From assembly GCA_013397795.1 (NCBI GenBank), contig VZTJ01004191.1:62001-126000 (forward strand): a stretch of 64,000 nt of DNA. Direction: 5' to 3'. A model generated the notes under the pieces. It saw nothing but the letters and a program-made list of their open reading frames with translations, had not been told where the DNA came from and searched no databases. Origin of the DNA: Orthonyx spaldingii. Lineage: Eukaryota > Chordata > Aves > Passeriformes > Orthonychidae. A program made the translations under genes and the position numbers. Positions within the stretch are counted from its first letter, which is position 1, and each line of letters starts with the position of its first letter. Positions 36,532-48,037 of this stretch are shown one piece after another.

Positions 36532-36533
36532 TT
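36499..36533 (+). repeat. (AT)n microsatellite followed by T run
   Basis: About eight AT units run directly into about twenty T residues. This is simple sequence within the intron. Confidence 0.85.
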
Positions 36534-37686
36534 GTCCAAGACAGATCATCTTCATAGAGGAAAACTACTGGCTTTATGCAGTGAATTACAGGGGAGGGGA
36601 AAAAAGGATGCTACTCTCACTGGAATGATATGAACCTCATTTTTAGCCTGAGCTGAAATGAAAATCTAACAGCAAGACTCCCTTTGAGTGCCCTAGATTT
36701 TCAGACTCCCATCTGCAAGATCTGGCTTTACTTCCAAGTCTTTGGTGTACTAAGATTCACAATTTTAGTAATCGGTTTCTGGGTTGAGAATACTGAAACT
36801 TCAGTTATTTTATTTCAGTGCTAGCAAGATCACAATGACTTTTTTAGGGGTTGGGAACACTTGCTGGTTGTACTGGGCACACAAGGAATGCATGAAAAAG
36901 GAGGAGCACTGTGCAGTAATACTGGAAGAATGACTCTGACCACTAAGTCTTAGATTGGCAAATGTTGATGCTTACTCATTTAAAGGATTGAAACACATTT
37001 ATAAAATGTGATGACAGCAAGGCTTATATTAACAAGCAGAAATTGTCAGATTATTTGCACATTAGAGCATTTTTTCTTTGAAGTAGGAAATGAACATCCA
37101 TACAGCAAGTTAACATGTGGTAAAATGCATACATATGAATATTTCTGTGGTTCCATATGGAAAGCTTATAAACACCAGCCATTCAGAGAGTCTTGGGGCT
37201 TTAAAAATTTAGTATCTAAATTAAAAATGTACATTAGGCAGATCTCTAGCTGTGACCAGATAGGGAAGTAGCAGTTTGACGTTTGCTGGCTGTGTAGTTT
37301 TTAAGGTGAAGTAGGTAAGTCTTGTGATGAAGCATGACAGGCTGTTCTCTTGAAATGGTTTGGAACAGAGAGAGGAGCATCTATATCAACTGTTCAATAA
37401 CAGTTTTCAGTAATAGTGTGAGAATTTGCACATGCAGCTCCACTTCAGACACAGCTGCATCTTTGCAACAGACAACTTAAAGCCTTTACAGGTACAATGC
37501 TTTTATCTGAAGTAATAGAAATAAGGTCCTTTAAACCTGGGGATTTAAGCCAAGTTATTTTCAGGAAAAAAAATACTTGAAAGAAAATAAATCCCAATTT
37601 GTATATTGGCTCTCTGATTCACAGAGAAGCAAAGACAGTAATTGAAATTTCACAGATTACAATAAATTGATGAAGTGTTTTCACTG

Positions 37687-38104
37687 TGTGCTAGGTCTGG
37701 CTGGGATGGCGTCAGGGCTGTGTTTTAGGCTGGTGACCAAAGCAGTGCTGGTATCACACCACTGGTGACAGGCTGGCACTGCTGACCCAAACTGGCCAAG
37801 GTGGTTTCCATACCACAGGACAGATACTCAGCAATAAAATTGGGGTGGGAGTTTATCCAAAAATTGCTCAGGGACTCTCTGGACATCAGTCTGCTGGTAG
37901 TGAGTGCTTACTTTAGCATCACTTGTGCTTTGTTTTTTAGTGTTGATGGTGTTGTGGGGTTTTTTCTTGCTTGATGTACAGTCTTTTATCTCGACCCGTG
38001 AATTTTCTGTTTGCCCTTCTGATTCCCTGGCCCATCCCGCTGGGAGGGGGAGTGAGGAAGCAGCTGTGTGGTGTTCAGCTGCCCACCAGGGCTGACCCAC
38101 CACA
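37687..38104 (+). mobile_element. Solo LTR of an avian endogenous retrovirus, with 5-bp target duplication
   Basis: The 418-bp segment begins TGTGCTAGGTCTGGCTGGGA and ends in CA at 38104. The five bases before it (37682-37686) and after it (38105-38109) are both CACTG, a perfect target-site duplication. Inside are words that I recognise from ERVL-like bird LTRs: TCTTTTATCTCGACCCGTGA, CTGATTCCCTGGCCCATCCC and the terminal AGCTGCCCACC...CCACCACAC. No internal retroviral genes are present, so this is a solo LTR left by recombination between the two LTRs of a provirus. The family name is from recognition, whereas the ends and duplication are read directly. Confidence 0.85.
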
Positions 38105-38420
38105 CACTGACTGGCAGGTTCAGAATGTGATTCAGTCCCACGTCGTGCATTTATTAAATCACCAACACATTTTGCTATTTAAGGACTTGCTTAGGACTAC
38201 ATTTTATTGCAGACGTCCCTCCTCCTAGGACCTGATGTTATCTTAATTCTCCCTTCCTTCTGTAATCATGCTTTCCTCAGTTTTCATTCTCAGAGAAGTT
38301 TGGCAGTGGTTTTCTTTCTAAAATGTGCAAAGGAGCCGTGTGGGGATCAGGGGGCACTTCCACATGTGCAGTTAAATAAAACACCTGGCAGTGGTGAGCA
38401 AGCTTAACCTCTGAGGGGTA

Positions 38421-38668
38421 GTGATGGGACCAGAGGCCATGGGCACAAACTGCAACCCCAAAGGTTCACTCCAAACATCAAGAAATGCTTTTTCACTGTG
38501 AGGGGGACTGAGCACTGCCACAGGTTGCTCGTGGAGGATGTGGAGACTCCATCCTTGGAGACACTCAAAAGCCATTTGCACGTGGTTCTGGGCAACGGGT
38601 GGCCCTGCCGGAGCAGAGGATTTGCATGAGATGACCTCCAGAGGTCCCTTCCAACTGCAAACATTGAG
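38421..38668 (+). mobile_element. CR1 LINE, 5'-truncated 3' portion
   Basis: Reads as the familiar CR1 3' region: GTGATGGGACCAGAGGCCAT, GTGAGGGGGACTGAGCACTG, GGAGACTCCATCCTTGGAGA, then a part ending GATGACCTCCAGAGGTCCCT with TCCAACTGC. The copy is truncated at its 5' side, as most CR1 copies are, and lies in the sense direction of SHISAL1. Its complement explains the minus-strand open frames here. Confidence 0.88.
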
Positions 38669-40522
38669 TTTTTTCACAATATAATCTATCCTGGCACACT
38701 TTTATAATTCTTGTGTTAATTAAGGAGGGAGTGCAGCAAAGTACTTTTTCAAACAAACGCATCGCTCCATGCAATTACATGCTTTGTGGATTTTGTGACA
38801 GAATTTGAACATGCAGATTTGTTGCAAGACTTACAGAGGGTGTTGAAAACCTAAGTCTAAAGGAAGTTTCTTTACTGGTGATAGCATCCTCACGTTTGGA
38901 ACACGTGTTTTTCCCAGGTAGGGCAAGAACAGGTAGGTAATTAGTTTTCTCAATACCTGTATTCTTTTCGAAAAGGCTTTCTTCCAGCACTTTCAGTTCT
39001 TGGCTGAATTAATCTACAAAAATGATTTCTTCTTTTGTGAGAGTACTGATGCCAGGTATATGTGTGCATACAGAAATGTTTAGGGTGGGCTCTCTTGGCT
39101 CAGAGGGCAGTACAAGTAACCTGTTGTCAGTTTAGTACTCTGGTTTTTTGTTCTAGGCTTCCTCTCTACACGCAAATAAATATGTGATCTCCACTGTCAC
39201 AATCCTTAAAATTTGTCTTGAAATGAATATATTTTATAAAATTGGCAAACAAAAGTGTTAGGAATAGGCTTTTTTTTATTTTAAGGAAGGTAGAAAAAAA
39301 TGAGGTTTGGACAGACAAGGTGCACAGATGCAACTGCAGATCAACAGGGGCTCTGTGCAGAGGGATACGGTGCAGTTCAGCTAAATCCATGCAAATCACT
39401 ATCTGCAACCTCTTGTACTGGTAAACTGACAGGAAATTCATGCACCAAATTACAGGGGTTAATTGTCAGTCCAAAGTGAATATATCATTTATTAATTGCT
39501 GTAACCTTATGAACTGCAGCTGCCCACAGCGTTGCTGAGCCTCAGTTCTCCAGTCAGAGGAGACACATTTCACTGCTAAGAGAATTCGGACTCAGCTTCT
39601 ACATTTCACTTTCCTCAGAGTTTAAAGCCTTTGGAATGTCTGTGGGGTACATGTACTCTTAAATGATGCTGTAAGGCCTAACATAACACAAACTGTCAAT
39701 GTGAAACCAAATATTGTCTCCTAAAAGACTTGCAGGAAGCTGCATATGGTTGCTTATGACCCTTTTGGAAGGGATCTACCTCTCTGCACAATTGAAAAGC
39801 TCAGGGAAACTAAGATGATACAAGGATATCTATGGACAGCTTCTTTTTCCCCCGAGTAAAAGTGATGGTGAAATCAGTGTGACACGTTGCTGTCAAATAA
39901 AAAATGTTCTCAGAGCTGTAATAAACACTTCACATGAGAACTTGTTAAAGAAGAAATATAAGAACTCCCAGGAACACCTGTATTTTATTAGTTCTATTTG
40001 CAAATTCAGAGTTGTTTGGATTTGTTATATGGTTTGACTGCTTCTGATAGAATATTCATTATTGAAGATTGACCTTTAGAGAAGAAGAAAAGATACCAGG
40101 AACAGTAAACCAAGTACCATCAAACTTTTATTGCAATTTCTACGTAGAATTTTTATTTTTATTAAGTCGTCACAGGAGAATCAAACATGAACATTGTTGC
40201 GTGTTATGGATATCCCTATATTTAAAATAACAGTATGAAAACATTTCCCTAAATATTTTTGTGCCTTGTAATATGGAGGACATTTCTTCCCTTCCCTTAA
40301 AACAAACAATGGTAACCAGAAACAACAAAATTCAAAATGCAACAGAAGTCTGAACATTGTTACCTTTAAGTGCTAAATGTTATAACCTTGAAAGTTCTGA
40401 GATATTAATGTTTTTTAGAAATCAACCAACAATTGTTTAGCCTTGCCAATGAAAAATGAGAGTTGATAACATGCAGATATGAGAAGTGACTCACAAAGCC
40501 GATGTTGTTTTTTGTTTTACAG

Positions 40523-40736
40523 TGTTGTCCGCGCATTTTCGGGTCTGCGAGCCATACACGGACTACAAAGGTCGCTACCACTTTGGTTTTCACTGCCCCC
40601 GTCTTTCTGACAATAAATCTTACATCTTTTGCTGTCACCATAACAACACAGTGTTTAAATATTGCTGCAATGAGACAGAATTTCAGACTGTTATGCAGAT
40701 GAACTTAACAGGGAATGCAGATGGATATATGCATAA
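40523..40736 (+). CDS. SHISAL1: SHISAL1 coding exon 2 of 3: cysteine-rich ectodomain
   Basis: Encodes residues 23-93 plus two bases of codon 94. After VLSA comes HFRVCEPYTDYKGRYHFGFH and a block with paired cysteines: C31, C47, C59-C60, C70-C71 (CCHHNNTVFKYCC). This paired-cysteine pattern ahead of a single membrane helix is the Shisa-family signature, and the match to human SHISAL1 is nearly complete. N-glycosylation sequons are visible at N63 (NNT), N72 (NET), N83 (NLT) and N95 (NYS, completed in the next exon). The acceptor is TTTTACAG, the donor GTAAGT at 40737. Shisa relatives bind or modulate Wnt, FGF or glutamate receptors. The precise role of SHISAL1 is poorly defined, so none is asserted. 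Confidence 0.97.
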
Positions 40737-43700
40737 GTAAGTACATGAGTTTTAAAGTACTCTTCACCGAACTGTTCCTGGTCTAATAACATAGTCTGAG
40801 GTGCACTTAATGATGGAAGCAATTAGAATAATTGCATATACAGGAAAACATTACTGAAAGGTTTTTTGCTGTTGCAGAACTCCTAAAAGGAGGAATATTT
40901 CTACTTTGCTTTCTTTGCTTTGACGTGGGCTGTAAATGTTGCAAGGAGAGAAAAAGTTGCATATAAATGTGACCGAAAGTTACGTATAAAAGTTAGAAAA
41001 GTCCCTTCACTGGCCCGAATTTGTTCCAAACTATGTTTAAATGTGCATCAGTAAAAATAAACCCTGAAGCTGTTCGTAGGTGAGAGAGGGAGTGAGTTGA
41101 CATTTTCCTTATCAACCCAAATGCACTATTTGGAATCCCTGGTGCTTTGAATCCGAACCTCTTGTTACAAATCACTGTCCTTGGGGAACAGAATGTATTT
41201 GCTTTTATACCAACATTGTGTGGTCTCCTTGCCTGTTGCCTGGGATTACTTCCATGTTCTGCTGAGGGTTGTCCCCCGAGATAAATGTCAGTAATTTTTT
41301 TTAAAAAAATAACTAGAAAGTAGCAAGTAGATCTTTATTGCTGATTACCTATTTATTGGGACAAAATATTCACTTGTGGTCAGTTTCCTGTTTAGTGTTT
41401 GACATTCTGGCCATTCTACTCTGCTGTGATTGCTCTTGGTGTAATCCCCAAGGTTGAATTCTGATCCATCTGCTTTCCCTGCCACTTTATTCTGGTATTC
41501 AGCCCCTCCAGGACAGGGAAGGGGCAGATTAAAGCCAAGTGGAGTCACAGCGTGTGGATTTCTGTTTACAACAGGGATTTTTGGTGTTTCCTGTGGTGCC
41601 AGAGTCAATTGGGGTGTTGTATTCTTTCCTGTGGAAGCAGGTGCAGGGCTGTTAGGAGATGATGGTACTGGAATACTGCTGCTGGCTGGTCTCACTCACT
41701 GTGTACAGCTGTGCTCAGCTCGTGGAGTCAGCAAAGCACTGCCTTCCTTAGCAACCACTCCTCACACAGACCTGCCCAGATAAAATTCAGTCTTGTGTAG
41801 ATGTAGAAGTTGTATTCTCTAAATTTACAGGTGTTAAAGTGCCAATCACCTGCAAAGACAGACAGAAATAGACTCTACCCCTGTATGATAGCTTTAAATC
41901 AATGTGGATCTCTACTACCTTGTTACTTTATGTGCAGTTATGTCCTTCAGGTGAAATTTCCTTGCCTTGGCTTTGTAGTGCACCTGGGGATATAGTGAGA
42001 CCAGATCACGCAGAACACTGGGAAGATACTTCAGCACCAAGCCCATTACAGACCATCCACTTTCTCCACCCTTTGTGCAGTCCAGACAATCCAGCAACTG
42101 GCAGCACCTTCACCTGGGGCTCCCCAACTCTGGCAACATAAACAGCTCCAGGCAACCTGGTGGAGTTTATAGCAGTGTGCCCCAGTGCTCCCACACAATG
42201 TGTACTCTACACATGCTAAAAAACCAGGATCTGCTGCCCCTTGGAATGCTGGGGTGGCCCTGCTCCCTCAGCAGCCCTGGGTGTCAGAGAGCTCCTCCTC
42301 AGGACTCTCAGAACAGAAGGGCTCTGCAGGTAGTCACAGACAGATTCAAAGTCTGCTGCTCACTTAGACTGGTAAAAAGAGCCTCAAGAATGTGGCTGTT
42401 GCCCCCACACTTTTCCAGGTCTTTGTCCTGCAGACAGCAAATTACTTTTATTTCTTCCCCTGCTGTTCTGTAAACCCCACTGCAGCACTGCTGAGCACCC
42501 TGTCTCACAGAGGTCAGGATGTTTCCACCAAAGGCAGTTCAGACAGGCACGAATCCAGTGCTTCAGGCTGTTCTCAATGTCTCAGCGGCTACGCCGTGTA
42601 GTCATGGCCAGACCTTACTCAGGTAAGGCTCTTATGCCCTTCCTTTCACCAGCAACCTGGAATGGAGAGGGCAACCAGCCCCTTTCCAAGGCAGAGGAAC
42701 AGGTCCAGGCTGATTGCAAAAGATGTCCCAGGACACAGAGCATTTCTCTGCCTCCAGCATTGTTTGCCTGTTCACATCTGCACATGTGCACACACCTCCA
42801 CAGAAATAAATCCAGGGCTGTTGTGGATGTGAGATCAGTTCCTCAGTGAGGAAAAAAAAAAAAAAAGCAGTAGCTATCCTAGGAACGACAACATTTATTT
42901 TGATAAAAATATTTAGAGCAAAAGGTACTATATTAGTTTTCTTCTGGAATTTTTTTTTTTTTTAGAGTCACCTTATTCAGTTGTGGTGGCAAAAGAGGTA
43001 CCTGTGTAGTTTTTGTTGGTGAGATTCATGGTTGAGAACCACCTGCAGATTATTTACCATTCAGTCCAGGATTTCCTGGGCCATCAGCTGTGTGTGAACT
43101 TTTGCAAAGGTAATGTGACATCATACTGGATACAATAAAAAGCTTCTGGAGGTGTAGCTTAGAGAAGTGTAGGAATGGAACTGGTATTGCCTTATTCCTC
43201 AAACATCACTTGTGATAAATCTGTCAGGACCAGAAAAATGAAGAGATGCCGCTTCCTACATAAAACTCCACTGATGGAGTGAGACAGACAGGAGAGAGAT
43301 CTCCTCACCCTGAGCTCCATGACATGGGTAGGAAACTTCTTGGTATTTTTAGAAGGAGCAGAAAGAAGTGAACCCTACGTGCCTACATTAAAAACATTGC
43401 AAAAAGCTTCTTACTTAATACTCTGACTTTATTTAACGTACATGATAATTTAGATTCTAATGCATCCAGGGTTCAGTTTACAGTGACAAAGTCAGATCTT
43501 TGTTTAGATCTAATTTCACACACCACTGAAAAAAAAAATCTGATGAACTCTATTGTACTGTAGCTGGGGAGAATAATTTAAGATATGGGAATAGCAATGA
43601 ACTGAAAGAAAAGGATTATAGTTTTCAGGGAAGAGTGATTCAATATTATTGCTTCGTTTATTTCAATATTATTCTTTGGTTTATTTTTCCCCTTAGCCAT

Positions 43701-46700
43701 TCTTGTAATCACCAAAACAAATTTCTTGTTTTATAGTACAGTTGAGGGGAAAAGTTAATGAAGTGACTTGTGACTTCTTTGTTACGGCATAGCTGAACAG
43801 GCACGTTTGTCTTCACCAGTCCCACAGCGCAACTATAGCCACGTTTATTTACATTTTTCCATTACTGTAGCACAATATTTCTGTGTTTTTGTAAAAGCAA
43901 AATATGGGAGTATTGTATCTTTGCAACCATGCAGATTAATCAGTCTATAATATTTTTGAATGTGAATAATTCATTTAGTATTAAATATAGAAATACAAAT
44001 TATGTCTAACAGACAGGAAAAGTTGTGTAATCCAAAGTGTTTTCCCTTAGGACCGTCTAAGAAATTGTTTAACCATTCTTAAAAATAGTATTCACTTGAA
44101 TCTAGTTTATCTGCTTATCATGCTCAGATTTTCTGTTGTGTGTGTTTAGGTGGATGATCAGTAGTACTGCTATGACAGGGGTCCTTAATCTGATACTGGA
44201 ACAATGCTCAGGAAGTCTGTAGTGTATCCATGCTTCTTCTTAACTCTTAGTCCAGTTTTTCAGAGTGGAATGGCTTTCCTAAGGCACACCTCATTCCAAC
44301 ACTGGCACCCAAAGCCGTGTGAGAACAGAACAGCACCATCTTCCTCCAGGTGCTGAATGTGCCCTGCAGAAATGCTGTTTGCTTAAATAGCACTCAGGGA
44401 GCCATCTTTACAGCAAAGAAAAAGAAAAATCAATCCCACTACCAACTGTTTCAAAAATATGTAATTTGGCAGGGAAGACCTATGAGGTACGACAGTAACA
44501 GATTCCTCAGGAAAACTCAGGATTGGACAATGGGCTGGAGATAATTGTAAAAACAAAATAGTGGGGGAAAATTCTCATTTAAAGTGTGCATGCAAAAACT
44601 GCACTGATTTCCTCAGTGGTAGAAGTACCAAGGATGTAACCTTGCATTTCCTAGGGGCAACACTTATTGTTACTACTCCAAGGAACAGCCCCTTCTAATG
44701 AGAATTGAGGAAGAAACTGTTTCCATGACCATCTGCCCACATTTGAACTGTGCAGCTGTGGAATTCAGCCCACAATTGATTTGTTGGTTTTTTTCAAACC
44801 TGAATACCTAAATAAATTATTTTTAATTCACGTGCTGCACATAAAACTCAAGAAAATCTACTAAAAAGATATAGGCTAGTGGTAACCAGCTTGTCATCTG
44901 TCCCAAAAAGTGAATGAGTGAGATGGATGCAGCTTGATCCGCCTTGTAATGGAAACCCCCCTATAATTTGAATCTTGGCAAATTTGAAATCTGTTCACAC
45001 CTTAGTTTTCATAAACTTTGAACTTGTGCCCAAAAGAACAGGAAAACCAGACTGCAAGAATAGATGTTGACAAATCGTTCAGGTCAGTCAAATGAGAGCA
45101 AGTCCTGGAAGTTTTTGGATTCCGAGTTCTCTTCTGTATTTCTGGCCTTACTGTTATTCTGTGCAATTAAGATTGTTTGTTTATTTTCTAATGAGGACAT
45201 CTTCTTGATTTGCAGGGCAGTTTTAATTTTTACTAATACTAGTAGCCATCAGAAAAATTAACATTTTCTACCACCTTAATAGTTGGAGAAACAGAAAACA
45301 TGAAAGTAGGGAATATCCTTCTTTGTGCTAAACACACTACTTACTATTTTTGCCTGTGATTTTTCACAAGGCCCTTTTGATAGTGCTGTTGTCCCATTGT
45401 CTGTTAATTAAAAGAAAGCAGCCTTTCGTTTTTTGTACTTGTGAGAAACAGATGTTGTTTAGGAGGAGCAGATGAAATAACTTACATATTGGCATGATTA
45501 ATAAAGTGCTGCTTGAAATTGGAACGCTCAAGATAGCTCTAATTTTCACTAATCAAAATTTTGGTGGATGAAACTAAATAGCTAAAATACAAACAAATTC
45601 TTTTGAGTTAACTACAAGGAATGTTTCTGCCTCTCACATTGCTGCCAAAACTAATATGTTTTCTTAGTGTGGGTCAAAATACAGCACACCTGTATGTAAA
45701 ATGTCATTAGTGATGAGGAAGAATGGGATTTGTCCAAGTGGATTTCTTCCTGACTTTTCCAGCCTTTATTTCCCTTTTATTAATAGTAACAGAGAATAGA
45801 AGAATTTACCACCAATAACAATGAAACTACTAGAAGTCAAGAGCAACTCTGCTGAGAATCCTGGATTAACCAGATCCTGTCCTACTTTCAAGTGCCTGAA
45901 CTGCAGATTTTAGTGTATTACTAAGGTCTACCCTCTGCTGTGTGGAGTTAGGCTTGCATGTGTAAGTTTTTAGCAGAGGCAAAGACTCTTGAGTTAAGGG
46001 TTTTCAGAACTTTAAATTTTACCTACTTCCAATCCTCCTGGATATTTGCTGTTTCTTTAATTTCCTTTTCTTTTTTTTTTCTTATTCGAGGCTTTTATGG
46101 TCCTATAATTATACGAGACAGGAGCCATTAATAGCTTGGACCTTCCTCTTGTTACTTGGTTATTTCAAATGGAACCTTATTTAATCTAAGGGCCTTATAG
46201 CTGTGTAGTGGAAAAATTGTTCCCTGAAGGGAAGAACCAGTCTCTTGAAGTGCTGACAGACAGCAACACAGAAAGTAAAATTCTGGTTTCTTGTTTCAAA
46301 TCCTGATTTTTTCAAAGTATAAAATGAAAGAGTCATACAATAGTTTAAATAGAAATGAAAGTTCAAAGCAGAGACTTGAAATCTTTTGATCCAGAAAGGC
46401 TGGGGGACATGTTTTTAAAATATCAAAATATCCTTCTGGCTTGCATGTATAATATGTCTTCTCATCCTTTTTCTCTTCTTGCAGCACTTCCATTTTGATC
46501 AATGTCCTGATAAAATATGATTCCCTCCAAGTTTCTCTGACTGGCTGTGAAAGGAGAGCATGGTTGAGTGTGTGTTCAGTTTTGAGTTCAGCTCCATGCA
46601 GATGTGGGTTGCCCACCTATTACTTCGATATAATTTTTCTCTGAGACTGTCTTCCTAATGACATATTTTACTGACATCCCTTCATCTTCCTCTTGGTTTT

Positions 46701-47448
46701 GTAGTCTCCAGTACATGTACTTCCACATTAGCTCATGGGTGTAGTTCAGTCTTTTTTTGCTTTCTACCTAACAATCTCATTTTTATACATTTCTTTCCTT
46801 CTCAGGTCTGACCTCATCCTCCCCACTCACAGTTTCCAATCCAAACTGCATTTACACCTGACAGTCATTTTTCTTTTAATAATACTTCATCTCCAGCAGG
46901 GCATTAGCACTTCTTCCACTTTTTGATCTCCAAATTTTTGACCCCTTACACCTTTTCCTCCTGTTTTTCCCTCTTTTCTTTTAATATCTCTAGTCACCTG
47001 TCAGAATTTTACAGCTCTCCACACCATATTGTTTTCTTGGCCTTTATCTATATATACACCTTGTAACTACACCAACATATACATTTCAATGTAGTACATA
47101 TTTTCCTTCCTGTGAAATGCATGGTTTAACATGATTTTGTCAATGTTCTTCTTTCTTAAATTTATTTACAGCATATTAAGAGGTCTTTAGCAGCCACTCT
47201 GGAAAGCCCATACATAGATGAGAAGGATTAATAAAAGTTTTTGTAAGAGAGTGTGGCCTTAGTTTTTAAAAACCATGCCTATAGCAATATTCATTTTGAA
47301 AAAATAACTCATTTTTAAAGACACATGCTTTAGAACAAGATTTTGTTCCAGCCATCTATATATAATTAATGAAACAAACAACCTTGATGAACTAACACAG
47401 TGACCAAGAGATAACTTTTTTTTGTTATCGCTTTTCTTCCTTTCACAG
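40737..47448 (+). other. SHISAL1 intron between coding exons 2 and 3 (6712 bp)
   Basis: Starts GTAAGT and ends with CTTTTCTTCCTTTCACAG. The GC-richer part at 41440-42850 has several open frames but no recognisable gene. It may be old repeat DNA. An A run lies at about 42844-42866. A 23-base direct duplication lies at 43639-43684. The rest is AT-rich and featureless to me. Confidence 0.85.
43639..43684 (+). repeat. 23-base tandem duplication
   Basis: Two adjacent copies of TTCAATATTATT-N-CTT-type sequence (TTCAATATTATTGCTTCGTT and TTCAATATTATTCTTTGGTT, each continuing TATTT) differ at three or four positions. It is a small local duplication within the intron. Confidence 0.75.
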
Positions 47449-47770
47449 CAACTACAGTGCACTGTTAGGAGTGTGGATCTATGGCTTTTTTGTGGTGATC
47501 TTACTGATACTGGACCTTTTATATTACTCCTCAATGAACTATGATATTTGCAAATTTTACCTGACCCGCTGGGGAATCCAGGGAAAGTGGATGACACAGG
47601 GACAGAGCCGATGGATTAACCCTGCTCAGGACCCAAGACAGACACAGCCTCAGCCAGAGACACAGCCTCAAACTCAGCCCCAGCCTCAGACATCACAGAC
47701 AGTACACACTTTAAAAGGAGATGCTTTAAGCCCACCCCTGGTGTCTTTTCAGAGTACATCCGCCTGGTAA
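47449..47770 (+). CDS. SHISAL1: SHISAL1 coding exon 3 of 3: transmembrane helix and cytoplasmic tail
   Basis: Completes codon 94 and encodes residues 95-199/200. Residues about 99-120 (LLGVWIYGFFVVILLILDLL) form the single membrane helix. Then comes YYSSMNYDICKFYLTRWGIQ, the conserved juxtamembrane segment. Residues about 152-175 are a Pro/Gln/Thr repeat (QPQPETQPQTQPQPQ) where the human tail, as I recall it, is Pro/Ala/Arg-rich. The end TVHTLKGDALSPPLVSFQST then SA matches the human C-terminus. In the genomic frame one W and a TAA follow (200 residues). However, GCCTG|GTAAGTAAG is a near-perfect donor at 47767, and human SHISAL1 stops after the same SA at 199. The real stop may therefore be TG|A formed by splicing. 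Confidence 0.95.
47640..47703 (+). repeat. Coding repeat: CAGCCTCAG/ACACAGCCTCA units
   Basis: Near-identical ACACAGCCTCAGCC and CAGACACAGCCTCA units are tandemly repeated and encode the Pro/Gln/Thr run of the SHISAL1 tail. Slippage-prone DNA of this kind readily varies in length between species and individuals. Confidence 0.8.
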
Positions 47771-48037
47771 GTAAGCTAAGCCATATTGATACATACCCTT
47801 TTGCTGTTTTGGAGTGTGAACAATCACCTAGATTTGGAAGTGCCTGTGAATTCAGGCTGAACAGCACCATTTCTAACATGTAATTCTTTATATCCTGACC
47901 TGTCTTACAGAATTACTGCTTAGGGGTAATGTCTTGCTCTGGAATATATCAAGTCATCTTTTAATCCTTTTCTCAGTGAAACAGGTGCTGCCATCTTTCA
48001 GTGCTAAACAGTTTTACTACTCTGTCATACAAATAAA
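47767..48037 (+). other. SHISAL1: Possible 3' UTR with poly(A) signal, or start of a final intron
   Basis: If the TAA at 47768-47770 is used, this would be the 3' UTR, and the first canonical AATAAA is at 48032-48037. If the overlapping donor at 47767 is used, this is intron and the 3' UTR lies elsewhere. Both could occur as alternative ends of the transcript. Confidence 0.4.

Larger units (their letters stand above)
34549..40522 (+). other. SHISAL1 intron between coding exons 1 and 2 (5974 bp)
   Basis: Begins GTAACT and ends in a T-rich tract plus ACAG (TTTTTTGTTTTACAG). It contains a short CR1 3' end (34669-34726, minus), a solo LTR (37687-38104), a CR1 copy (38421-38668, +) and an (AT)n/T-run at 36499-36533. 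A frame of 86 codons at 35687-35947 was examined and matches nothing I know. Confidence 0.85.

Noticed and set aside
38372..38677. Minus-strand frames of 86-101 codons
   Set aside because: They are the complement of the CR1 3' region inserted in the sense direction.
40405..40641. Minus-strand 78-codon frame opposite SHISAL1 coding exon 2
   Set aside because: It mirrors the conserved exon on the other strand. The + strand frame has splice sites and clear homology.
40502..40702. Alternative + strand frame starting at 40502 across coding exon 2
   Set aside because: It is a shifted reading of the same exon, begins inside the intron and lacks the cysteine pattern. The true frame is fixed by the SHISAL1 match.
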